Source: Chthoniobacterales bacterium
Lineage (GTDB): Bacteria; Verrucomicrobiota; Verrucomicrobiia; Chthoniobacterales; UBA10450
Assembly (NCBI GenBank): GCA_025980625.1
Contig: JAICXG010000018.1
Location: 1 to 20,523, forward strand
Length of the DNA stretch: 20,523 nt
Direction of reading: 5' to 3'
The first letter of the stretch is position 1, and each line of letters starts with the position of its first letter. A program made the translations under genes and the position numbers. Under the pieces are notes generated by a model that was given only the letters and a program-made list of their open reading frames with translations, was not told the DNA's origin and ran no database searches. Shown in pieces: positions 1 to 7,309 of the stretch.

Positions 1-55
1 GAGCCGACGGGCTGGAAGCGCCGTCAGCCGTGTCAGGCTGGAAGCCTGACTTCCG
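1..55. repeat. REP-like hairpin element, copy 1, inside carB
   Basis: These bases match 2175-2229 with six mismatches in 55. Two hairpins are visible. Positions 4-11 (GCCGACGG) pair with 22-29 with one mismatch, and 32-39 (GTCAGGCT) pair perfectly with 43-50 across a 3-base loop. The carB reading frame passes through it without a stop, giving residues such as RKSGFQPD and GASSPS right after the conserved oligomerisation-domain segment. The element may extend beyond the left edge. Confidence 0.75.
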
Positions 56-1489
56 ACCTGCGGCGAGTGTTTCCGCCTCCTGCACTACCTGGCGAATGTT
101 CTCCAAGAACCACGGATCGATCTTCGTTAGGCCGTAAACTTCTTCGATCGACATCCCGTCCTGGAACGCCTGCGCGAGGTAGAAGATGCGCTCGGCGTTC
201 GGCACGCTCAGCTTGCGCCGCAATGTTTCTTCATCGACCCGCACCTCGCGGCCGTCGCCGCACAAGCCGAAGCGCTTGATCTCCAAACTGCGCAGCGCTT
301 TTTGCAACGCTTCCTTGAAGGTGCGCCCGATCGCCATCGCTTCACCGACGCTTTTCATTCGGGTCGTTAACGTGGCGTCGGCTTCGGGAAATTTTTCGAA
401 GGTGAATCGCGGGACTTTGACCACGCAATAATCGATCGTCGGCTCGAAACAGGCGGGCGTTTCGCGAGTGATGTCGTTGGGGATCTCGTCGAGCGTGTAA
501 CCGACTGCGAGCTTGGCTGCGATCTTTGCAATCGGAAATCCAGTCGCTTTCGACGCGAGCGCGCTCGAGCGCGAGACGCGCGGATTCATCTCGATCACAA
601 CCATTCGGCCATTCTCGGGATTGACGGCGAACTGGATATTCGAGCCACCGGTCTCGACCCCGATCTCGCGAATGACCGCGAAGGAGGCGTCGCGCATCGC
701 CTGGTACTCGCGGTCGGTCAGGGTTTGGGTCGGCGCCACGGTGATGGAATCGCCGGTGTGGACGCCCATCGGATCGAAGTTCTCGATCGAGCAAACGACG
801 ACGCAGTTATCCATCCGGTCGCGCATCACCTCCATCTCAAATTCTTTCCAGCCTAACAATGATTCCTCGATCAGGACCTCGTGCACGGGCGAGCGATCGA
901 GCCCCTGCTCGACAATGATTGCGAGTTCTTCACGGTTGTAAGCGATGCCGCCGCCGGAGCCGCCGAGGGTGAAAGCCGGCCGGATGATGAGTGGGAAACT
1001 GCCGATTTGATTCGCCACTCGCTCCGCATCCTGGAACGAGCGCGCAATCCCCGAGCGCGGAACGTCGAGCCCGATGCGCAGCATCGCTTCCTTGAAAAGC
1101 TGGCGATCTTCACCTTTCGCGATCGCCTGTGCGTTCGCGCCGATCAGGCGGACGTTATGCCTAACGAGTGCGCCGTTCCGGTTCAGTTCCATCGCGGCAT
1201 TGAGCGCAGTCTGGCCGCCCATCGTGGGCAGGATGGCGTCCGGCTTTTCTCGCTCCAGGATCGACTCGATCACTTCCGACGTGATCGGCTCGATGTAGGT
1301 GTGATCGGCGAACTCCGGATCGGTCATGATCGTGGCCGGGTTGGAATTCACGAGCACGACTTCGTAGCCTTCCTCGCGCAGCGCCTTGCAGGCTTGCACC
1401 CCGGAATAATCGAACTCGCAGCCCTGCCCGATGACGATCGGGCCGGAGCCAATAAGCAGAATTTTGTGCAGCTGATCGTTCCGCGGCAT
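1..1489 (-). CDS. carB: Carbamoyl-phosphate synthase large subunit, N-terminal part (runs off left edge)
   Basis: The synthetase subunit makes carbamoyl phosphate from glutamine-derived ammonia, bicarbonate and two ATP for pyrimidine and arginine synthesis, in the cytoplasm. The reverse strand opens with MPRNDQLHKILLIGSGPIVI followed by GQGCEFDYSG, the classical CarB N-terminus. About 496 codons are visible, against roughly 1070 in the family. They cover the first ATP-grasp half (FTLGGSGGG near residue 170, VIEMNPRVSRSSALASKATG near residue 300) and the start of the oligomerisation domain (LTKIDPWFL near residue 460). An in-frame GTG lies 13 codons upstream (1528), but the ATG fits the family better. 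The last ~20 visible codons are a hairpin repeat read in frame (separate entry). sufE lies upstream on the same strand, 141 bases away. The identification is very secure; whether the gene is intact beyond the left edge cannot be seen. Confidence 0.96.
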   Translation of the reverse strand, partial: MPRNDQLHKILLIGSGPIVIGQGCEFDYSGVQACKALREEGYEVVLVNSNPATIMTDPEFADHTYIEPITSEVIESILEREKPDAILPTMGGQTALNAAMELNRNGALVRHNVRLIGANAQAIAKGEDRQLFKEAMLRIGLDVPRSGIARSFQDAERVANQIGSFPLIIRPAFTLGGSGGGIAYNREELAIIVEQGLDRSPVHEVLIEESLLGWKEFEMEVMRDRMDNCVVVCSIENFDPMGVHTGDSITVAPTQTLTDREYQAMRDASFAVIREIGVETGGSNIQFAVNPENGRMVVIEMNPRVSRSSALASKATGFPIAKIAAKLAVGYTLDEIPNDITRETPACFEPTIDYCVVKVPRFTFEKFPEADATLTTRMKSVGEAMAIGRTFKEALQKALRSLEIKRFGLCGDGREVRVDEETLRRKLSVPNAERIFYLAQAFQDGMSIEEVYGLTKIDPWFLENIRQVVQEAETLAAGRKSGFQPDTADGASSPSA

Positions 1490-1551
1490 GCGCAGCGGGG
1501 AGCGTATGCGAAAATGAGGCGAGGTCACGGATGAATCGTGGCGGCGAGCAC

Positions 1552-1633
1552 GTTGAAGCGTTGAAGGGTTGAAGCGTTTAAGCGGTAAGTGACCGACACC
1601 TTTTCTTCAACGTTTCAACGCTTTAACGCTTCA
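1552..1633. repeat. Inverted array of an 8-base unit between sufE and carB
   Basis: Four tandem copies of TTGAAGCG or a one-base variant lie at 1553-1584. An opposite array (CTTCAACG, TTCAACGC and similar) lies at 1605-1633. The arms can pair over about 30 bases with roughly five mismatches, around a loop of about 20 bases. The right arm contains the sufE stop codon (tca at 1631-1633 on the plus strand). No U-run follows in the transcribed direction, so this is not a standard intrinsic terminator. It may be a mobile-type or structural repeat separating sufE from carB. Confidence 0.7.
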
Positions 1634-2086
1634 CGCGATCTGCTTCGCCCGCTGGCGATCGAGGTAAACCTTGCAGATCGCCTTGATCCTGGAGAGCACG
1701 TAGTAGGTCGTCTGGCTGCGCACCCGCACCAGGTCGGCGCCGACGATGCGGGTCACGAAATCCTGCGGCAGATCGAGAATCTCCTGCGGGGTCGCGCCAT
1801 CGAGTCCTTTGCAAAGGATGGCGGCCATCGCGCGAGTAAGCGTTTGCACTTCCGGACCGAGCGTCATACGGAAGTGCGCTTTACCCTCCTCATCGACCTG
1901 GAGATAAACGCCGACCGTGTCTGCGCATTCCTCATCCTTGCGGATATCTTCGAGATCGAACTTCTCGTTAGGCCGCGGCGCCTGTTTCGGAGCGCTGTCG
2001 GAGTAGGCGACGAGGGTTTCGCGTCGCTCCACCTCAGGCAGATGGTCGAAGAGATCGATGATGCTTTGCAGCTTCACCGGATGCAT
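1631..2086 (-). CDS. sufE: SufE-like cysteine desulfurase sulfur acceptor
   Basis: SufE proteins accept persulfide sulfur from a cysteine desulfurase (SufS or a related enzyme) and pass it to the Fe-S assembly scaffold. The 151-residue product has the family layout: an N-terminal helix (IIDLFDHLPEVERRETLVAYS), a cysteine at residue 54 in the expected sulfur-acceptor region (DEECADTVGVYL), the GLDGATPQEIL segment near 94-104 that matches the SufE core, and a C-terminal helix with YYVLSRIKAI. A GGAG Shine-Dalgarno at 2092-2095 sits 5 bases before the ATG and supports this start. The gene lies just downstream of a rhodanese on the same strand. A sulfurtransferase next to a SufE-like gene is also known in actinobacteria, so a shared role in sulfur transfer is likely. 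No sufS or sufBCD is in the window. Confidence 0.85.
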   Translation of the reverse strand: MHPVKLQSIIDLFDHLPEVERRETLVAYSDSAPKQAPRPNEKFDLEDIRKDEECADTVGVYLQVDEEGKAHFRMTLGPEVQTLTRAMAAILCKGLDGATPQEILDLPQDFVTRIVGADLVRVRSQTTYYVLSRIKAICKVYLDRQRAKQIA

Positions 2087-2091
2087 CGCGG

Positions 2092-2095
2092 CTCC
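2092..2095 (-). promoter_or_regulatory. Shine-Dalgarno of sufE
   Basis: GGAG on the minus strand, five bases upstream of the sufE ATG. It supports the chosen start. Confidence 0.6.
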
Positions 2096-2114
2096 AAGTT
2101 TCCATAACTTCGGA

Positions 2115-2155
2115 AGTCAGTCATCTTGACTGACTCGGCGGGCGGGCCTCCCGCC
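2115..2155. repeat. Two adjacent perfect hairpins in the sseA-sufE gap
   Basis: AGTCAGTCA at 2115-2123 pairs perfectly with TGACTGACT at 2127-2135 around a 3-base loop. GGCGGG at 2141-2146 pairs with CCCGCC at 2150-2155, also with a 3-base loop. Together with the REP-like copy at 2175-2229 they fill the 133-base gap between the sulfurtransferase and sufE. The sufE leader is therefore highly structured. There is no U-run typical of a terminator. Confidence 0.65.
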
Positions 2156-2174
2156 AGCCCGTTTGTGCGCCGCT

Positions 2175-2229
2175 GAGCCGACGGGCGGGAAGCGCCGTCG
2201 GCCAAATCAGGCTGGAAGCCTAACTTCCG
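2175..2229. repeat. REP-like hairpin element, copy 2, at the 3' end of the sulfurtransferase gene
   Basis: This is the second copy of the element at 1-55 (49 of 55 positions identical). GCCGACGG at 2177-2184 pairs perfectly with 2195-2202. The second hairpin (around 2208-2224) has lost one pair because of a G-to-A change relative to copy 1. On the minus strand that same change turns TCAGG into TTAGG, and the resulting TAG (2220-2222) is the stop codon of the upstream sulfurtransferase gene. Confidence 0.75.
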
Positions 2230-3083
2230 CCGCTGCGCTCGATCGGCGCGCCGACCTTATTGCCCCACTCGGTCCAGGAACCGTCGTAGTTTCGGACACT
2301 CTCGAGCCCGAGCAGATAGGTGAGGACAAACCAGGTGTGACTCGAGCGTTCGCCGATCCGGCAATACACCACCGTCTCGGTTCCAGGCTTGAGTCCGCAT
2401 TGCTCGAGATAAATTTTCGCCAGGTCTGGCGCGGACTTGAAGGTGCTATCGTCGTTCGTCGCGGTTTTCCAAGGCACACTCTTCGCGCCAGGGATGTGGC
2501 CGCCGCGCAGCACGCCCTCCTGCGGGTATTCCGCCATGTGGGTAATCTCGCCCTTGTATTCACCCGGCGAACGCACGTCGATCAGTGGCTTTTTCGCCTG
2601 ACTCTGGGCGAGCGCTTCATCGGCAAAAGCGCGAATCTCCTTGTCCAACCGGCGAGGCGGCACCCGATAATTGCTCTGCGGATAATTTGGAACCTCGCGC
2701 GTCATTTTGCGGCCGTCGGCTTTCCACTTCTCGCGACCGCCATTGAGAATCTTGACCTTTTCGTGACCGAAAAGGCGAAACGCCCAGAGCGCGTAGCAAG
2801 CCCACCAGTTCGCTTTGTCGCCATAGAAAATACAGGTCGTCTCCGGCGTGATCCCGTGACGGCCGCAGAGGCGGGCAAATTTTTCGGGCGAAATATAATC
2901 GCGAATTAGCGGGTCCTGCAGATCGGCCCGCCAATCGATGTGGACTGCGCCGGGGATATGCCCGGTGTCGTACAGCAGGATGTCTTCGTTCGACTCGATG
3001 ATGCGAATGCCCTTCTCGTTAAGATGTTGCTCGAGCCACTCAGTCTCGACCAACGCTTCGGGGTGTGCGTATTCCGTACTCAT
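2220..3083 (-). CDS. sseA: Thiosulfate sulfurtransferase (two-domain rhodanese, SseA/CysA type)
   Basis: The enzyme moves sulfane sulfur from thiosulfate (or a related donor) to an acceptor through a persulfide on its active-site cysteine. The 287-residue product has two rhodanese domains. The N-terminal one carries GDKANWWA near residue 88, with Asp where the catalytic Cys would be, so it is inactive. The C-terminal one carries the active loop CRIGERSS at 241-248. IDVRSPGEY (168-176), GGHIPGAKSVPW (194-205) and NYDGSWTEWGN near 265 are hallmarks of the SseA/CysA group. The reading frame extends further upstream, but ATG at 3083 (MSTEYAHPEALVETEWL) is where family similarity begins. No clear Shine-Dalgarno is seen. 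The C-terminus ends inside a REP-like repeat. sufE follows downstream, suggesting a joint role in sulfur trafficking. Confidence 0.92.
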   Translation of the reverse strand: MSTEYAHPEALVETEWLEQHLNEKGIRIIESNEDILLYDTGHIPGAVHIDWRADLQDPLIRDYISPEKFARLCGRHGITPETTCIFYGDKANWWACYALWAFRLFGHEKVKILNGGREKWKADGRKMTREVPNYPQSNYRVPPRRLDKEIRAFADEALAQSQAKKPLIDVRSPGEYKGEITHMAEYPQEGVLRGGHIPGAKSVPWKTATNDDSTFKSAPDLAKIYLEQCGLKPGTETVVYCRIGERSSHTWFVLTYLLGLESVRNYDGSWTEWGNKVGAPIERSGGS

Positions 3084-3193
3084 GGCAACAGCATGAAGCG
3101 GTGCGTTATCGCTGCAAGCCGTTTCGCCACCGATGTCCGCTGCCCAACGACAGGCTTGTAAGTGCGGGCCGCAATCTGTTATGAGCACCGCAA

Positions 3194-3676
3194 ATGAAAA
3201 CCGCGCGGAAAGCCAAACCTGCTCAGCGCAAGAAACCGGCCGCCCGTGGCGCCGTGAAAAGCAACCGAGGCGCGCCGAAAAAAGCGGTCGCCAAACCGGC
3301 TGCAAAAAAAATGCGGCTGAAACCAAAAACGCCGGCCGCAAGCGGGCTCGATTTTGGCGAATTCGAGGCCCTGCGCAAACAGCTCGATCTTTCGCTTGAC
3401 GAATTGAGCGCGCGGCTTGGCCTTTCCCGGAGCACGGTGGAAGAACGCAAGGCGTGCGGTCGCCTAACGACCGACGAATCAGGCAAGCTTGTCTGCTACG
3501 CGCGCCTCCTCGGGCACGCGATCTATCTTTTTGGCGGATTGAACGAAGCGCGCGAGTGGCTCAAGACTCCGCAGCATGGATTGCACGGCGCCGTTCCGCT
3601 CGATTACGCCAGGACCGAGCTCGGCGCGCGAGAAGTCGAGAACCTGCTCACGCGCATGGGCAAGGAACACGCCTGA
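3194..3676 (+). CDS. Solitary Xre/MbcA/ParS-type antitoxin with Lys/Ala/Pro-rich tail
   Basis: The 160-residue product has three parts. Residues 1-48 are Lys/Ala/Pro/Arg-rich and resemble a histone H1-like or DNA-condensing tail. Residues about 55-92 look like a helix-turn-helix (LSLDELSARLGLSRSTVEER). Residues about 100-158 match the MbcA/ParS toxin-binding domain (DUF2384), with GGLNEAREWL and a C-terminal PLDYARTELGAREVENLL. Such proteins normally neutralise an adjacent RES-domain, NAD-degrading toxin and repress their own operon. No RES gene lies on either side: the next gene is a convergent membrane protein that overlaps this one by 73 bases. It may be an orphan antitoxin or a regulator with a distant partner. 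The basic tail is unusual and may bind DNA non-specifically. Confidence 0.8.
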   Translation: MKTARKAKPAQRKKPAARGAVKSNRGAPKKAVAKPAAKKMRLKPKTPAASGLDFGEFEALRKQLDLSLDELSARLGLSRSTVEERKACGRLTTDESGKLVCYARLLGHAIYLFGGLNEAREWLKTPQHGLHGAVPLDYARTELGAREVENLLTRMGKEHA

Positions 3677-5307
3677 CGCTGGCTCCCGGCTTTTGGAGAC
3701 CGTCGACGGGAACGAATTATTTTCCGAAAAGATCTCGTCGCAGCGCCGGCAATTATGAGCGCTGAGATCATGAGCAGTTCCCACATCGGCAGCGTGTAGC
3801 GCGTTTGATATTCATTCAGCAGGCAATTGGCAGCCTCCATGAGTAAGCCGACGAGCGTGAGCGCCACGGCATAGCACGAAATTGCGATCCTTCGAGTGCG
3901 GCCGAAAATCGCCAGGAGAAGCAATAGCACGAGCCAAACGAGAAGCAGTTCGCCATAACAAAACTTCTGCCAACCTTTCAGGTAGGAGTGTGCTTTGCGC
4001 AGGCCCGCAATCTCCGCAGCATTTTTCTCACGGAAGGTAAGCAAGCGCGCACAACCTGGCATTGACTCAGGATGCGAGAAAAACCAGATCGTGTGACCAA
4101 AAGGGGCGGCGATCACGTTCGCAACCGTGCTCGCCTGCGACTTCGCGAAATCCGCGACGACCGCGCGCAAGAACGATCTGCTCGGCGCAACCAAGAACGC
4201 GCGCGCAGTTTGATTGAGCAGCCGGTCGAAGTTCTCGTCATGCCGCGCGTCTTGTGGAAGCAGCGCACGCGCCCTGGACAACAGTGTCGCGATGTCGAGC
4301 TTGGCCGTGCCGGAGGGTGCGGAGCGAAATACATCGAGCAGGATGCGCATCTCTGCGGATGGATTGGTCGCGAGCGCGCGGCTTACGACTTGATCCCGCT
4401 CCGCTGTTGTCAAAGAACCGAAAAAACCAAGCCGAAACATGAAAGTAAATCCGACGGTGCTGCGATAGGGAATCGAGGCCGCACGACTCAGCGCCCGCAC
4501 CGTAAGTGATGAGACCGCGACGCAGATGAGACCAACGAGGATCGCAAGGAGCGCATGCCGCAGGTCGCGCAGTCCACGCACGTGTGTGCGACGGCTTCTT
4601 TCCCGCACGTTGTCGCGCCGCGCGAGAAGAAATCGAGTCAGGGCGGCGAAGCCGAAGGTGAGCGGCAAGAGCGCGCCGAGCACGGCGTTAATGTGGCGAG
4701 TGAACATGCTCAGAGTGAAAAGAATTCCGAAGAGGACCCATCTCCGAATCGGCACGCGGCGCGGTGCTTTCGCGATACGCACGCCAACTGTCGCCAGAAG
4801 CAGGAGGAGAACCAGACTGAGCGATTCGGTTCCGACACAATGCGCCCAGAGATAGAACATTGGAATTGATGCCCACACCATTGCGAAGAGCACTCGCGCG
4901 AAAAAAAACGGTGTGACGGACATGATAAGCAGAAACACCGCGGCGCAGAGAGCGAGATGCTGGATCAAGAGGAGAAGGAAAACGCCGGAGTCGCTTAGCG
5001 TCGGTTGCGCGAAGAACGCGAACGACGGCATCGATCTCCCGGCGCGCAAGCAATCATAGGCGTAGCCGATGTAGAGCGGAACGCGCGCCGGGAAACAATA
5101 AGCCGGCCCATGAACGAGAATCGTTTGTGCGCTCGGAGGATAGGTGACCTGGACGTAAGCGTCGACATCCTTCCAGAGCGGCGGAATATTTGCGAGCAGC
5201 CAGGCGGAAGGCGTAAACAAAATTACGAGCAGCGCGAGAATCGCGGCAATTTCCCAGGAGCCGTGCCGGCCACTCAGCCGGATCTTCGGCGTTGTTGCGC
5301 GATTCAT
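3604..5307 (-). CDS. Polytopic inner-membrane protein, possibly GT-C type glycosyltransferase
   Basis: The 567-residue product begins with a short basic N-terminus and a first membrane segment (about residues 16-38). It then has a loop with WKDVDAYVQVT, which resembles the acidic first periplasmic loop of GT-C/GT39 enzymes. Many further hydrophobic segments follow (for example VFLLLLIQHLALCAAVFLLI, LSLVLLLLLATVGV and LLLVWLVLLLLLAIFG) plus a soluble stretch of about 150 residues. I do not recognise the exact family. Two ATGs are available (5313 and 5307). GAGGAG at 5314-5319 abuts the first but lies 6 bases before the second, so 5307 is preferred. The last ~24 residues (Arg/Ser-rich) are encoded opposite the end of the antitoxin gene and are probably unconstrained. 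Confidence 0.75.
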   Translation of the reverse strand: MNRATTPKIRLSGRHGSWEIAAILALLVILFTPSAWLLANIPPLWKDVDAYVQVTYPPSAQTILVHGPAYCFPARVPLYIGYAYDCLRAGRSMPSFAFFAQPTLSDSGVFLLLLIQHLALCAAVFLLIMSVTPFFFARVLFAMVWASIPMFYLWAHCVGTESLSLVLLLLLATVGVRIAKAPRRVPIRRWVLFGILFTLSMFTRHINAVLGALLPLTFGFAALTRFLLARRDNVRERSRRTHVRGLRDLRHALLAILVGLICVAVSSLTVRALSRAASIPYRSTVGFTFMFRLGFFGSLTTAERDQVVSRALATNPSAEMRILLDVFRSAPSGTAKLDIATLLSRARALLPQDARHDENFDRLLNQTARAFLVAPSRSFLRAVVADFAKSQASTVANVIAAPFGHTIWFFSHPESMPGCARLLTFREKNAAEIAGLRKAHSYLKGWQKFCYGELLLVWLVLLLLLAIFGRTRRIAISCYAVALTLVGLLMEAANCLLNEYQTRYTLPMWELLMISALIIAGAATRSFRKIIRSRRRSPKAGSQRQACSLPMRVSRFSTSRAPSSVLA

Positions 5308-5313
5308 GTTCAT

Positions 5314-5319
5314 CTCCTC
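5314..5319 (-). promoter_or_regulatory. Shine-Dalgarno deciding the start of the 567-residue membrane protein
   Basis: GAGGAG on the minus strand. Its spacing is 6 bases to ATG 5307 and 0 bases to ATG 5313, which favours the inner start. Confidence 0.6.
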
Positions 5320-5422
5320 GGTTCGCGATCAGGATCCATCTCGCCGCCACGTTGTACGGAAAACGACCACCCGGAAGCAAGGCTGGCTCCCATTTCCCGC
5401 CGAACTGTGTCAGGTTCATTCC

Positions 5423-6466
5423 GTGCTTGAATTGTTGACCCTGCAGAAAATCCGCGAAGCCGTATCACGCGGGCCAAGCGAAGCGCGAGTCCACGTGCAG
5501 CTCGAAACGGTCGCCTCGAAACTGACCCGGGAACAAAAACCGTATTGCGAGCTAACCTTGGCGGACGCGGGCGATCGCATGACTCTGCGCGTCTGGAGCG
5601 ACCATCCGAATTACAAGGCCTGCGACTCGATGGAGAGCGGTGACTTTGTCGAGATCATAGGCGAATTTTACCAGCATCAACAATATGGATTAGACGTGCG
5701 GCGCTGGACGACGCGCCGCCTCACTGCCGACGAGCAAGCGCAACTCCTGCAAGGCCCGCCCGAACTGCGCGCCCGGCAAACGGCAGACTGGGATTCGATT
5801 GTCGTGGCGACAGCGGCGATTCGCGATCCGCGGCTCCAGGCTCTCTGTGCGGAGTTCGTCGCGCAACACGGCGCGCGTTTCCGCAACACCGCCGGCGCCC
5901 GCACCTATCACCACGCGCGACGGGGCGGTTTGGTCGAGCACACGGCGCAGATGATGCGGGTTGCGAGTGCGCTCGCGCCGCTTTATCCGAATCTCAATCT
6001 CGACCTGCTCATCGCCGGGATTCTTTTTCACGATGCCGGCAAACTCTGGGAAAATTATTTGCCGGAGAGCGGCTTCAGCATGCCGTATGACGAATTGGGC
6101 GAAATGGTCGGCCACATCGGCATCGGCATGGAATTGGTTAATTCGCTCTGGCGAAAAATTCTGGCGGAGGAGCGGGCGCGTTCCTGGTCGGATCTCCATC
6201 CCGCCAGCGACGACGTGCGAATCCATCTCTTGCATCTGATCGCGGCACATCATGGCGAGATGCAGCTTGGTTCGCCGGTCTATCCGAAAACACCGGAAGC
6301 GATCGTGCTCCACTACATCGACAACCTCGACGCGCGAGTGGAAATGATTTTTGCCGGTTATCCGGTAGCGAAGCCGCTCGCCAATCGCGTCTTTGAGCGA
6401 GTCCGTCCGCTGCCGGCGAATCTGGTCAAAGCGCTCGAGAAGTTTTCCGGGCCGGCGTCTGCCTAA
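5423..6466 (+). CDS. YhaM-like OB-fold/HD-domain 3'-5' exonuclease
   Basis: From a GTG start the product is 347 residues. An OB-fold nucleic-acid-binding domain fits residues about 20-100 (VHVQLETVASKL, KPYCELTLADAGDRMTLRVW, GDFVEIIGEF). An HD metal-dependent phosphohydrolase domain fits 160-310: YHHARRGGLVEHT (162-174), LFHDAGKLWE (201-210), GHIGIGMELV (230-239), IAAHHGE (273-279) and LHYIDNLDARVEMI (296-309). This order matches YhaM/CBF1-type 3'-5' exoribonucleases, which trim RNA and single-stranded DNA. An in-frame ATG at 5306 would add 39 residues with no domain character and would overlap the divergent gene's start, so GTG 5423 is preferred; no strong Shine-Dalgarno is seen. The stop codon lies in a copy of the GCCTAACGA motif. 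The gene overlaps the convergent methyltransferase by 41 bases. Confidence 0.82.
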   Translation: MLELLTLQKIREAVSRGPSEARVHVQLETVASKLTREQKPYCELTLADAGDRMTLRVWSDHPNYKACDSMESGDFVEIIGEFYQHQQYGLDVRRWTTRRLTADEQAQLLQGPPELRARQTADWDSIVVATAAIRDPRLQALCAEFVAQHGARFRNTAGARTYHHARRGGLVEHTAQMMRVASALAPLYPNLNLDLLIAGILFHDAGKLWENYLPESGFSMPYDELGEMVGHIGIGMELVNSLWRKILAEERARSWSDLHPASDDVRIHLLHLIAAHHGEMQLGSPVYPKTPEAIVLHYIDNLDARVEMIFAGYPVAKPLANRVFERVRPLPANLVKALEKFSGPASA

Positions 6467-7247
6467 CGAGCCGCATACGCGCTTCGCGCAGATAGTCCCG
6501 GTCGATCTCGAAACCGATGAAATTCGTTAGGCCACATTCTTGCGCGGCCACCGCCGAATTCCCGATGCCGAGAAATGGATCGAGCATTCTGTTCAATCTC
6601 GTTAGGCCATGAAGCCGAATGCAATTGACCGCCAGTTGCACCGGAAAGGTCGCGGGGTGGGGCCGCTCGCGCGCGCGGCGCTGGATGGTCTGGTAGGGAA
6701 TGAACCAGACGTTGCCGCGACAGCGCACGTCGCGCCCGCCGCTGTGGCCCCAGCGGGCAATGTTGCTCTTGTCCTGATAGGGCACGCCAAGGGCGAGCCG
6801 ATCGAGCGGGGTCTTTCCCTCAGGCGTGAGGTGGAAGACGTATTCGTGGCAATCGTTCAGGAAACGCGGAGATTGGATCGGTTTGAAATGGCCACGGGAA
6901 ATCTCTTCGCCGTTCTCGTTAGGCAAGGTGATCGATTTGATCCAGTGGATTGTATTCTGGAGAACAAAAGACCGGCGCAGACGCAGGATCAATTCGTGAG
7001 GCAGCATCGGATTGGAAGGCGCCGCGCCGAGGTTGAGAAAAAACGATCCGTTAGGCGGAAGCAGCCGACGAATTTGTTTCGCCCAGTCCTCACACCAGTC
7101 GAGGTAGGCAGCGCGGTTGGCGTTGTCGGAAAATTTCCCGTAGCGGACCCCGAGGTTATAAGGTGGTGAGGTAACGACGAGATCGATCGACCCGGTTTCG
7201 AGTCCGGCCATTCCCGTAACGCAATCTGCGAGGCGCAGGTCGAACAT
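6426..7247 (-). CDS. Orphan DNA methyltransferase (N6-adenine/N4-cytosine family)
   Basis: The 273-residue product transfers a methyl group from S-adenosylmethionine to a DNA base amino group. Motif IV, TSPPYNLG, is at residues 26-33. Motif I, DPFLGIGNSAVAA, lies near 223-235 and is followed by FIGFEIDRDYL. The order IV then I is that of the beta-type N6A/N4C methylases (PF01555). Between them are WCEDWAKQIRRLLPPNGSFFL and HEYVFHLTPEG, typical of this fold. The frame extends upstream to 7355, but that part covers an intergenic repeat and has no family character; ATG 7247 (MFDLRLADCV) is preferred. No restriction endonuclease or specificity subunit is adjacent, so it looks solitary, perhaps regulatory. 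The gene and its 3' overlap hold five copies of the 8-mer CGTTAGGC within 596 bases. Confidence 0.88.
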   Translation of the reverse strand: MFDLRLADCVTGMAGLETGSIDLVVTSPPYNLGVRYGKFSDNANRAAYLDWCEDWAKQIRRLLPPNGSFFLNLGAAPSNPMLPHELILRLRRSFVLQNTIHWIKSITLPNENGEEISRGHFKPIQSPRFLNDCHEYVFHLTPEGKTPLDRLALGVPYQDKSNIARWGHSGGRDVRCRGNVWFIPYQTIQRRARERPHPATFPVQLAVNCIRLHGLTRLNRMLDPFLGIGNSAVAAQECGLTNFIGFEIDRDYLREARMRLVRQTPARKTSRAL

Positions 7248-7309
7248 TGTCACTGCGCAGGATAAGCAAGTGCAATCAAAGTACAACTCACGTTTCGATG
7301 AAAGCTTCT

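Noticed and set aside
881..1534. Long plus-strand open frame opposite carB
   Set aside because: It is an antisense shadow; the minus strand encodes conserved CarB residues throughout.
1552..1633. Intrinsic terminator between sufE and carB
   Set aside because: The stem is long, but no U-run follows on the transcribed strand.
2163..2909. 248-residue plus-strand frame opposite the sulfurtransferase
   Set aside because: It has low-information Arg/Ala-rich composition and no motif; the minus strand has a full rhodanese with catalytic CRIGERSS.
5306..5422. 39-residue N-terminal extension of the YhaM-like protein
   Set aside because: The segment lacks domain character and its start overlaps the divergent gene's start codons; GTG 5423 gives the expected domain layout.
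6461..6532. GCCTAAC ... GTTAGGC pair resembling the outer boxes of an integron attC site
   Set aside because: The flanking inner boxes are not complementary, there is no integrase or cassette array, and the same motif occurs singly inside core genes.
6426..7247. Restriction-modification system
   Set aside because: Only the methyltransferase is present; neighbours are a YhaM-like nuclease on the opposite strand and thiG, with no restriction enzyme.
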